Source of the DNA: UBA1206 sp041672465
Lineage (GTDB): Bacteria > Bacillota > Clostridia > Oscillospirales > CAG-382
Direction of reading: 5' to 3'
Assembly (NCBI GenBank): GCA_041672465.1
Contig: JBAYZO010000027.1
Coordinates: 1-23,102 of the forward strand
DNA: 23,102 nt
The translations under genes and the position numbers were made by a program. This document shows, in pieces, positions 6,762 through 14,600 of the stretch. Under the pieces are notes generated by a model that worked only from the letters and a program-made list of their open reading frames with translations, made no database searches and was not told the origin of the DNA. Within the stretch, counting starts at the first letter, position 1; each line of letters begins with the position of its first letter.

Positions 6762-7699
6762 TGAAAGTGTTGATTACAGGTGGAAAGGGTTTTATTGGCC
6801 GTTATCTTACCGCAAAGATGAATGAATTGGGGTGGGAAGTTTGTTCAATTGGTCATAATAATAGTAAAACATCAGATGTTAATGGGGGAAAATATAGTAA
6901 TTGGCAAGATTTTGAGGGGAATCCACTTGTTACAAATCAACGTTTTGATGCTCTCGTTCATCTTGCTGCGAAGTTGATGATAAACAACCACACGGCTCAA
7001 GAATATTTTGGTGTAAATGCATGTCTAACCTTTAATGTGTTGGAATATTGCCGGGTAAACAAAATTCCGAAAATTGTTTATGCCATGACCCATTCTGATA
7101 TGAACAATGTTAATCACCCTATTCATGAAAGAATGTCTTCAAACTTTAAAACAAATTCTTTCGAGAATAATTCCATTCCATTTGTTGCTTCAAAAATAGC
7201 CGGGGCAAATATGGTTGAAGCTTATACAAATTCGGGTGCAATAAAAGGGGTTATATTAAGGCTTGCAAATATTCGTGGTGTTGGTTCTTCCGATACAAAA
7301 TATAATTCGCCATTTCATCAGTTTATAAAAAAGGCTCGGGCCGGTGAATCGATTGAAATATGGGGCAATCCGCCAAAAACAAAGCGGGATTTGATTTATA
7401 TTAAAGATGTTGTTGATGCAATAATTAAATCCATATCCATTAAAGGGGCTGTTGGAACTTTTAATATTGGTTCGGGTCAAAGCTTGACGGTAAAAGAAGA
7501 AGTATTGGCAATAAAGAAAGTTTTCTGTCAACCGGATAATTTGTCAAAAATTATTTATCGTTCTGATATCCCTGAACTTAGAAAACAAAGTAGCTTGTTC
7601 AATATAAACCGGGCAAGAATTCTTTTAAATTGGAAACCAAAGTTTACATATGTTCAAGCACTTGAAGACATGAAAAAAATAATGGAAAAGACTGATTGA
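6761..7699 (+). CDS. NAD-dependent epimerase/dehydratase-like protein with Phe in place of catalytic Tyr, 312 aa
   Basis: A second extended SDR. The dinucleotide site Gly-Gly-Lys-Gly-Phe-Ile-Gly is at residues 7-13, and Leu-Val-His-Leu-Ala-Ala-Lys lies near residue 65. The substrate-domain Lys-Arg-Asp-Leu-Ile-Tyr-Ile-Lys-Asp-Val-Val-Asp-Ala motif and Phe-Asn-Ile-Gly-Ser-Gly are present. At the expected Tyr-x-x-x-Lys the protein has Phe141-Val-Ala-Ser-Lys145, read from TTT at 7181, so the acid/base tyrosine is missing while the lysine is kept. The gene overlaps the acyltransferase by one base and is the last before the second 72-bp repeat. It may use another residue, act as a reductase with altered chemistry, or have a structural role. 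Confidence 0.85.
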   Translation: MKVLITGGKGFIGRYLTAKMNELGWEVCSIGHNNSKTSDVNGGKYSNWQDFEGNPLVTNQRFDALVHLAAKLMINNHTAQEYFGVNACLTFNVLEYCRVNKIPKIVYAMTHSDMNNVNHPIHERMSSNFKTNSFENNSIPFVASKIAGANMVEAYTNSGAIKGVILRLANIRGVGSSDTKYNSPFHQFIKKARAGESIEIWGNPPKTKRDLIYIKDVVDAIIKSISIKGAVGTFNIGSGQSLTVKEEVLAIKKVFCQPDNLSKIIYRSDIPELRKQSSLFNINRARILLNWKPKFTYVQALEDMKKIMEKTD

Positions 7700-7727
7700 T
7701 AAAATATTATTAATTAATTATGCAATC

Positions 7728-7773
7728 AAAGGATTATTTTTAAAGTTTTTTAAAAATAATCCTTTTCTTTTTT
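7728..7773 (+). terminator. Rho-independent terminator after the second SDR gene
   Basis: A perfect 17-bp stem pairs 7728-7744 with 7749-7765 around the loop GTTT, followed by a T-rich tract ending in six T at 7768-7773. It is the hairpin part of repeat copy 2. Confidence 0.8.
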
Positions 7774-7800
7774 AAAAAACTGATATATGATGAATTTAAA
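7729..7800 (+). repeat. 72-bp repeated terminator/promoter-like element, copy 2
   Basis: Colinear with 1835-1906 (offset 5894) with two substitutions and no gaps. It occupies the gap between the second SDR gene and the deacetylase. Identity ends sharply at 7800, where a purine-rich ribosome site begins. Confidence 0.9.
7780..7791 (+). promoter_or_regulatory. Candidate promoter -10 region within repeat copy 2
   Basis: The same CTGATATATGAT as in copy 1, with TATGAT at 7786-7791. It would start a transcript about 25 bases ahead of the deacetylase ATG. The -35 is poor, as in copy 1. Confidence 0.4.
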
Positions 7801-7803
7801 AAA

Positions 7804-7816
7804 AGGAGGGGGGGGG
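7804..7816 (+). promoter_or_regulatory. Ribosome binding site containing a run of nine G
   Basis: AGGA is followed by nine consecutive G (7808-7816), placed 4 bases before the ATG at 7821. Such a G-run is striking in this A/T-rich sequence. Gain or loss of a G would shift the distance from the AGGAGG core to the start codon. Confidence 0.7.
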
Positions 7817-7820
7817 TAAA

Positions 7821-8486
7821 ATGATTAACGAATTTGTTTTAACCTTTGATGTAGATTGGGCTCCAGATTATATGATTGAACATACAGTTCGGCTTCTTCG
7901 ATCATATAATGTTAAAAGCACTTGGTTTTTAACACATGAATCAAAAGCAATAAACAATCTGTTGCATAATGATTTGATTGAAGTTGGCATTCATCCGAAC
8001 TTCCTTCCGGGCAGTACACAGGGCGAATCAATAACCGAAGTGATGGATAATTTAGTTAAGGCTTTTCCAATGGCAAAAGTGGTTCGTACTCATTCAATGT
8101 TTTATTCATCAGAAATAGCAAGATTATTTTGTGCCTATAATCTTGAACGTGATTCTTCAATATTTCTGGATGGTATGCCGGGTATACAGCCTTATACGAC
8201 CCGTTACACTGATTGGAAAAGTATTGTAAGGTTACCTTATTGCTGGGCTGACGATGGTGAATTACGTTGCCGACCAAAGTGGATAATACCACAGTATGAA
8301 GGAATGAAGATTCTTGATTTTCATCCGGTACATATTTTTTTGAATATAGCAACAAAACAGGATTATTTAGATTATAAAGCCACAGGTACAATGAACCTTG
8401 GTAACCGACATTTAACAGGTTCCGAAGATTATTTAAAGCGAATAATTGCTTATCAAGAAAACTTCAAATTTTTATCTGAATTATAA
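7821..8486 (+). CDS. Polysaccharide deacetylase-like (NodB/WalW-type) protein, 221 aa
   Basis: The protein has the order of motifs of carbohydrate esterase family 4 enzymes, which remove N-acetyl groups from sugars using a divalent metal. Thr-Phe-Asp10-Val-Asp12-Trp is motif 1, with the catalytic and metal aspartates. Ser-Thr-Trp-Phe-Leu follows as a core strand. Glu-Val-Gly-Ile-His58-Pro-Asn-Phe and Val-Arg-Thr-His91-Ser supply histidines. A late Leu-Asp-Phe-His-Pro-Val-His is a typical final motif. The histidine spacing differs from classical NodB and is closer to the WalW-like group found in polysaccharide loci. There is no signal peptide, so it acts in the cytoplasm, probably on a sugar intermediate. 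It lies 12 bp before the next gene, whose ribosome site overlaps its stop. Confidence 0.75.
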   Translation: MINEFVLTFDVDWAPDYMIEHTVRLLRSYNVKSTWFLTHESKAINNLLHNDLIEVGIHPNFLPGSTQGESITEVMDNLVKAFPMAKVVRTHSMFYSSEIARLFCAYNLERDSSIFLDGMPGIQPYTTRYTDWKSIVRLPYCWADDGELRCRPKWIIPQYEGMKILDFHPVHIFLNIATKQDYLDYKATGTMNLGNRHLTGSEDYLKRIIAYQENFKFLSEL

Positions 8487-8497
8487 GGAGCATAAAA

Positions 8498-9478
8498 ATG
8501 ACAAGGGAAATGCTTCGGAAATTTAAAACGACTCGACAACTGGTTAAAAAATATAACCTTGATTTAACGGGCCTGAATGTTTTTACTGAAGCTGCAACCG
8601 GAAATTATTTTTTTACGACCGTGGCGGCGGCGTTGGCCGGAGCAAAAAATGTTTTTGCTTACAATTCAGAAGTCATTAATATTATGGTGGAGTTTTGTGG
8701 GTTTTTTAAAATGTTTCAATATGATTTCCCTGAATTAAATTCAATTGAATTTGTGACTGATAAAAATAAAATAGCAGAAGCCGATATTATTACAAATTCA
8801 GGATATGTTCGGCCTATAACCAGTAAAGATGTTGAGTCGATGAAAAAGACGGCTGTTATTGCTTTGATGATGCAAACTGATCAAGTTCGTAACTCTGATA
8901 TTAATTTGGTAGAATGCTTTTTAAGCGGTATTAAGTGTGTCCCAGTTGATGAATATGAAATTGGCATTGCCCATTCCATGAATTTTAAATTGATGAAAGC
9001 TCTGTTTTCAGCTGGGTTGTCTGTATGGGGCGATAAATATCTTTTTTGTGGTGGTGGAGATTTAACTTATAATATTTTGGATTTTTTTAATAAAAATGGT
9101 ATACAGGTAGATAAGATTAATGGTTCTTGGCTTTGCGATACAAACAAATTATGTTATGATGCAATCGTTATCCATGATTATTATACCAATACGTTATGGG
9201 TGGGTGAAGAAAAGGATCATCCAGTAATTTCTGTTGAAAGAATATTGACACAAAATCCATTATTGAAAATAATTAACATTTCTGGCAATGCGGATATAAT
9301 ATCTTTAGTTTCTGCTGATATAGATGTGTTTCCTTTGCAAGAAGCTGTTTACGGCAAAACGACGATAAGCGGTGATTATTTATCACATAAGGTCACCATA
9401 GAATTAAATGTCGCGGCTTTAAAAGCTGCTGAAAAAGAATCAAGAAGGAGATTAAATAATGATGGAATTGCGTCCTGA
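8498..9478 (+). CDS. Rossmann-fold-like protein paired with the deacetylase, 326 aa
   Basis: No name can be given with confidence. The segment near residues 20-50 (Leu-Thr-Gly-Leu-Asn-Val-Phe-Thr-Glu-Ala-Ala-Thr-Gly, then Ala-Ala-Ala-Leu-Ala-Gly-Ala-Lys-Asn-Val-Phe-Ala) resembles a dinucleotide- or AdoMet-binding strand-loop-helix. A second alpha/beta half follows residue 170 (Lys-Tyr-Leu-Phe-Cys-Gly-Gly-Gly-Asp-Leu-Thr). Proteins of this kind sit in bacterial surface-polysaccharide clusters, as far as I recall. It follows the deacetylase with AAGGAG at its stop. Its last 20 bp overlap the portal start, which links the sugar block to the head module in one transcript. Confidence 0.6.
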   Translation: MTREMLRKFKTTRQLVKKYNLDLTGLNVFTEAATGNYFFTTVAAALAGAKNVFAYNSEVINIMVEFCGFFKMFQYDFPELNSIEFVTDKNKIAEADIITNSGYVRPITSKDVESMKKTAVIALMMQTDQVRNSDINLVECFLSGIKCVPVDEYEIGIAHSMNFKLMKALFSAGLSVWGDKYLFCGGGDLTYNILDFFNKNGIQVDKINGSWLCDTNKLCYDAIVIHDYYTNTLWVGEEKDHPVISVERILTQNPLLKIINISGNADIISLVSADIDVFPLQEAVYGKTTISGDYLSHKVTIELNVAALKAAEKESRRRLNNDGIAS

Positions 9479-10874
9479 TACAAAAAGTATCCATTATGAA
9501 AGGATGATAAAAGAGTGGATAAAAATTTCCGTGATAATGGCCGGTGATCCTGCCATTAAAGAGGCTGGTCAAATTTATCTGCCGAAATTAACTGGTCAAA
9601 CCCCAGCTCAATATAAAGCGTATAAAAACAGAGGGGTATTTTTTAATGCGTTTGACAGAACGGTTGTTGGATTTTCCGGTGCCATTGTTAAGAAAAATCC
9701 TATCTTTGAAGTTTCCCCAAGAATTAAAGAAATGTTGCCTCATATTACAGTAAACAACGAATCCATTGAAGAAGTGACAGAAATAATAGGCAAGAATTTA
9801 TTGTCATATGGGTATTATGGAATCCTTGTGGATATGCCTGTTGTAAGGGAAGGCGACATACAAACAGACGAACCATACTTTGCGTTGTATACCTGTGATG
9901 CAATACTTAATCCGCTTGTACAGCGTGAAGGTTCAGAGAATAAATTGATAAGGCTTACCCTTGCAGAAACGGTTGAAAGACAAAACCCTAAAAATAAATA
10001 TGAAATTTTTACGCAGGATGTTATCCGTGAATTGGCAATAGAAGACGGTATTTTGGTTGTGCGGCTTTATGAAAAAAAAGAAATTGCAAAAGATAAATAT
10101 GAATGGGTACAGATTGGTGATGATATGTACCCAGCTGTACGGGGTAAAAAACTTAATTACATTCCGTTCGTTTTCTTTGGCGCTGTTACAAATGATCCGA
10201 CCCCGAAGAAACCGCCATTGGAGACCCTCGCGAACCTTAATATAAAACACTGGCAAGTTACCGTTGATTATTATCATGCTATTCATTATTGCTGTATGCC
10301 TACTCCATGGGCGGCCGGTTTCCCGAAGTCAAGTGAATTGTATGTTGGTGGTGAAAAAGCATGGGTCTCAGAAAATCCGGATGCAAAATGTGGTTATTTA
10401 GAGTTGGTCGGCAAAAGCCTTGAATATGTGCAAAATGCCATGGATAGGCTAGAAAATCAAATGGCTGTTGCTGGCGCAAAAATTCTTGAGGCGAGAAAAA
10501 ATGCTGCTGAAACTGCGGAAACTGTTCGGTTGCATTTTTCTGGAGATTCGGCAAGCTTGTCCTCTATAGTTTCAAGCATTGAAGCGGGACTTATAAAGGC
10601 CTTTGAATTTATGAGTCTTTGGATCGGCGAAAAACCAAAATGCGTTGTGAAACTTAATCGCGAATTTGTTTCAGATAAGCTTTCTTCACAGGATATTATT
10701 GCTTTGTTACAAGCTTGGCAAGGTGGCGGCATTAGTTTGAATACATTCTTGATGAATATGAAAAATGGTGAAATTTTAGGGCAAGATCAAACTATTGAAG
10801 ACGAAAAATTAAGAATTGAAGCCGAAGGATCGAAACCGGGTAAATCAAATAATATTTTTGGTTTGGAAGGATAA
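9459..10874 (+). CDS. Phage portal protein, DUF4055 type, 471 aa
   Basis: Portal proteins form the dodecameric ring through which DNA enters and leaves the capsid. The N-terminus (Ile-Lys-Ile-Ser-Val-Ile-Met-Ala-Gly-Asp, then Tyr-Leu-Pro-Lys-Leu) matches the DUF4055 family, known from Bordetella BPP-1-like phages. The stretch Tyr-Lys-Asn-Arg-Gly-Val-Phe-Phe-Asn-Ala-Phe-Asp-Arg-Thr-Val does so as well. Later landmarks are Tyr-Gly-Tyr-Tyr-Gly-Ile-Leu-Val-Asp-Met-Pro, Tyr-Ile-Pro-Phe-Val-Phe-Phe-Gly, and a helical Ala-Gly-Ala-Lys-Ile-Leu-Glu-Ala-Arg-Lys-Asn-Ala-Ala-Glu-Thr-Ala-Glu region. Length is normal for the family. AAGAAGGAG (9442-9450) precedes two adjacent ATGs at 9459 and 9462. It overlaps the upstream gene by 20 bp. 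Confidence 0.85.
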   Translation: MMELRPDTKSIHYERMIKEWIKISVIMAGDPAIKEAGQIYLPKLTGQTPAQYKAYKNRGVFFNAFDRTVVGFSGAIVKKNPIFEVSPRIKEMLPHITVNNESIEEVTEIIGKNLLSYGYYGILVDMPVVREGDIQTDEPYFALYTCDAILNPLVQREGSENKLIRLTLAETVERQNPKNKYEIFTQDVIRELAIEDGILVVRLYEKKEIAKDKYEWVQIGDDMYPAVRGKKLNYIPFVFFGAVTNDPTPKKPPLETLANLNIKHWQVTVDYYHAIHYCCMPTPWAAGFPKSSELYVGGEKAWVSENPDAKCGYLELVGKSLEYVQNAMDRLENQMAVAGAKILEARKNAAETAETVRLHFSGDSASLSSIVSSIEAGLIKAFEFMSLWIGEKPKCVVKLNREFVSDKLSSQDIIALLQAWQGGGISLNTFLMNMKNGEILGQDQTIEDEKLRIEAEGSKPGKSNNIFGLEG

Positions 10875-10879
10875 ATTAT

Positions 10880-11659
10880 ATGGATTTGGCAGAAGTTAAA
10901 AATATCATTAAAGAACATAAAGGACAATTCTATACTTATATTTTATCTTCTGCCGGGAAACCGTTTTATATTGGTAAGGGTGGAGGAGGAAGAAAAGGCT
11001 TTAGAATCGAAAGTCATATAAAAGAAGCTAAACTAAATAAACATAAAAATTGTTTTAAAATAAAAGTTATAAGAAAAATGATTCGAAATAATAAAGAAAT
11101 TGATTATGGAATAGCTTTATTTACAAAAGATGAAGAAATGGCTTTTGATAAAGAAATGGAATTGATAAATTTTTATGGTCGTAGAGATAAGAAAACTGGA
11201 ATACTTACGAATATGACGGATGGTGGAGAAGGAACAAGCGGATTAAAATGTTCTGAAGAAACACGGGAAAAAATATCTATTATTCATAAAGGCAAGATTG
11301 TTTCAAAGGAAACGCGGCAAAAAATGTCTGATTCAAAAAAAGGAATAACCCTTTCTGATGAAACAAAACAAAAAATGTCATTAACCCGTAAGGGCAAAAA
11401 GAATTCTTTCTTTGGAAAGAAACATTCTGAAGAAACAAAACAAAAAATATCGTTAGCCAACAAGGGTTTTAAACATTCTGAAGAAGCAAAACAAAAAATT
11501 TCCAAAAATAATTCTCGTTTTTGGAAAGATAAACATCATTCTGAAAAATCAAAAAGAAAAATGTCTAATACAAAAATTGGCAAAAAACATTCTGAAGAAA
11601 CGAAACAAAAATTATCAGAATCAATAAAAATATGGTGGGCAAACAAAAAGAAAAATTAA
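10880..11659 (+). CDS. GIY-YIG homing endonuclease with NUMOD3 repeats, 259 aa
   Basis: The GIY-YIG core appears as Tyr18-Thr-Tyr-Ile-Leu, ten or so residues, then Phe-Tyr30-Ile-Gly-Lys-Gly followed by a Gly/Arg-rich turn and a His-Ile-Lys-Glu helix. A catalytic-type Glu lies in the Met-Glu-Leu-Ile-Asn-Phe-Tyr-Gly segment. From about residue 122 seven copies of a roughly 17-residue NUMOD3-like motif (His-Ser-Glu-Glu-Thr-Lys-Gln-Lys-Ile-Ser type) provide sequence-specific DNA binding. Such genes are free-standing selfish elements in phages. This one separates portal from the MuF gene with a 5-bp gap on its left, and is richer in A and Lys codons than its neighbours. Nothing suggests an intron around it. 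Confidence 0.9.
   Translation: MDLAEVKNIIKEHKGQFYTYILSSAGKPFYIGKGGGGRKGFRIESHIKEAKLNKHKNCFKIKVIRKMIRNNKEIDYGIALFTKDEEMAFDKEMELINFYGRRDKKTGILTNMTDGGEGTSGLKCSEETREKISIIHKGKIVSKETRQKMSDSKKGITLSDETKQKMSLTRKGKKNSFFGKKHSEETKQKISLANKGFKHSEEAKQKISKNNSRFWKDKHHSEKSKRKMSNTKIGKKHSEETKQKLSESIKIWWANKKKN
11245..11640 (+). repeat. Seven tandem NUMOD3-type coding repeats in the GIY-YIG gene
   Basis: Successive units share a Ser-(Glu/Asp/Lys)-Glu-Thr-(Lys/Arg)-Gln-Lys-(Ile/Met/Leu)-Ser core with a Lys-Gly-Lys-like end. Several are nearly identical in DNA, for example around ACATTCTGAAGAAACAAAAC (first at about 11421), suggesting recent duplication. NUMOD3 units are DNA-binding modules of homing endonucleases. 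Confidence 0.75.
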
Positions 11660-11683
11660 ATGCCATTATGAAAGGAAAATTTT

Positions 11684-14600
11684 GTGGCTGATAATATTCC
11701 AAAGAAAATCCACAATGATGCCATCAAAGATCAAATTTATTTTGAACAGTATTCAAACGGAATAAGCAAGTCTGTTCAGAATTTGTTGGAAACGGCTCAG
11801 GCAGAAATAGCCGGTGCCATTGCAAAGAATGACCCGACTGCTCCAACAATGACAAAGTGGAAAGCTGCAAGGCTTGAAAAATTAAATGAAGATATTTCTG
11901 ATATATTGGATGTTACATATAACGAAGCGGAAAAGATTACCAACAAAGCCTTGCTTTCAGTCGGACTTGTTCAGGCCGATAATGTTGTGAATAAATTTAA
12001 TAGCGCAATTGGTGTTGATATATTTACCGTTACCCTTACCAGAGATAATGTTCAATCCATTGTAGAAAATTCAATGATACAAGGCAAGGTAATCGGTGAT
12101 TGGTGGGCAACTGCAAAAGAAGCTTCGAAAGCGAAAATATCCGCAAGTTTGGCGGCTGGCACACAGGCAATTCAAATTGGAATGGTTCAAGGCGAATCCA
12201 TCGGACAACTTGTAAGACGAATTACAGGCACTAAAACTACACCGGGCATAATGAATGTATCCAAAAGAGAAGCCAATGCCCTCGTAAGGACGAGTGTTAT
12301 GCAGGTGGCTGGTAATACCCGAGCCGAAGTGTTTAAAGCCAATGCGGATGTTTTGGCTGGCATTACGTTCGTCGCAACGTTGGATAGTCGTACAACTCCA
12401 ATTTGTAGGGCGATAGATGGTGCTTCATACGATATGGATATGAAGCCGATTGGCGGGAAGGCAATCCCTTTCCCGGGGAATCCGCCTTTGCACTGGCAAT
12501 GTTTTGTTGATTACAAACAACCAATTTATACTTCGAAAGGTTGGGTTCCAATTGGTAAAATTAAAGTTGGTGATTTAGTTCTTACTCATAAAGGAAGATT
12601 TAAAAAGGTTACAGAATTAATTTTTACACCAAAACAATCTCCAGAAATTGTTAAAATAAAATTAAAAAATAATTTTAATAAGATAACGTCTGTTACTTCA
12701 GAACATCCATTTATGGTTAATGGGAAATGGGTTTGTGCTGGAGAAATAAAAAATGGTGATAAAGTTGCTTTTTTATCTCATAAATGTGCGAATAAAAATT
12801 GTTCAAATATGATTCCGTATTTCAATAAATATTGTTGCGTTTCATGTTCGAGTTTATCTCAAGAGTTTACAGAAGAAAGAAAAACTAAAATTTCATTTTC
12901 TCAAAAAGGAAAAAAGAAAAATTTAAAAAGCGTTGAAAAAATGATTGCAAAAAGATGGACAAAAGAAAAAAAAGAAAAGCAAGCTGAATTGTCAAGAAAG
13001 CAAATATTACAAGAGTATGAATTTGGGTTAAGAAATAAAAATACGATTGCATTAAAAGCAAATGATAAAACAAGAGAATTGATAAAACAAGGCAAACATG
13101 TTTTTCAAGACCCAATTATTTGTTGTCGTGCAGTAGAAAATTCTCACAAATCTTTAATATGGAAAAACGCTGTTGTTGATCATATGAAAAATAGAAACCC
13201 ATCTTTTAATCCTAAGGCCAAAAAGAAAAGATTGGATTCGTTTTTAAGATTTATGAAAAAACATCCTGAAAAACGGATAAATTCTATAGTTGCGCAAAAA
13301 GAATTTGTAAGCAGTTTAGAAATTAAAATGATAGGAATATTGAATGAATTAGAAATCAATTTTATTCATCAATATCCAATTGGAAAATACAGGGTTGATT
13401 TTGCTATTCCTGATTTAAAAATAGTCATAGAAGCGGATGGCGATTATTGGCACCAAAATAAAGAAAAGGATCGTGTAAGGCAAATTAAAATTGAACAGAT
13501 GGGTTGGCAAGTTATTCGATTTAACGAAAATCAAATAACCAAAAATCCGAATGAAATTTATTTTGAACTAAATAGAATATTTGCGAATCATGAAGGTGAT
13601 TATGAATTTGCAGATTTTGAAGTGATTGTTGAAAATGTCGGTGTAAGTAAAAGAGCCAAAAAACTTTATAATTTTAGTGTTGAAGATGACGAAAGTTATA
13701 TCGCAAGTGGATTTGTTGTTCATAATTGCAGAACAACACTTGCGCCAAAAACCAAAACCTTTGAAGATTTGGCCGGGCCAAATTCAAAGCTGAATAAAAA
13801 ACAGCTTAAAGAGTTGGATAATATGCCTGTTGGAGTTCGTTCGAGTTTGGGTGGGCCGGTTCCAGCCGATATGAATTATAACGATTGGTTGTTGACTCAA
13901 CCGACAGACGTTCAAAAAAACATTCTCGGGCAGGGTCGCTGGAAATTATGGACAGAAAATAAACTGGACATGATTGACCTTGTAAACAACAATGGGAAGC
14001 AACTAACGCTTATTGAACTGCAAGCGGCGCTTGGAGATATAGCTGCGAAGAACATTGTTTACCTTGAAAATGAATTGAAGACCATTGCTGTAAATAGTGT
14101 GGATTTAAATGAATTTATTGCAAATATTGGAACATTGACGCCTCAAAAAATTGTTTCCTTTGGGGAAATAATAGCCGATGAAGGCGGTATTCACGAATAT
14201 TATGCAAAAGTTCAAAAGACTGTTGCTGTTCAAAGAGCATGGCGTGCAGAACAAAAACTTGTAAAGAATCTTGCAGATCCTGAAGCCATTGTGACATTTA
14301 AGCCGGGTAAAACCCTGCCGGCTGATTTATATTCGCCTGTAAAAGGTGCCGAACAAACGCTCAAACAAGGCGATAAATACGTTTACGGCGAACTTGAAAT
14401 AAAAATAAATCCGGCTTTAGAAACCCCATTTGAACCGGTTCCGGGATATAAACAATCCGCCGGCATGATACTTATCGACAAGAAGACCGGCAAGATTTAT
14501 CTTAATTCACCGAAGAATCAATTCGGCGGTTATAAAAACAGTTTCCCCAAGGGAACCATTGAAACCGGGTTGAATTCACAAGAAGTAGCCATAAAGGAAG

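Noticed and set aside
9459..9478. Overlap of the Rossmann-like gene and portal gene as a programmed frameshift
   Set aside because: The portal has its own AAGAAGGAG site and ATG pair; no slippery heptamer with structure is evident.
11245..11640. CRISPR-like array
   Set aside because: The repeated units are in frame, lack spacers and encode NUMOD3 DNA-binding motifs.
10880..11659. Group I intron around the GIY-YIG gene
   Set aside because: The portal and MuF genes are complete on either side, and only 5 and 24 bases of flank remain, too little for an intron.
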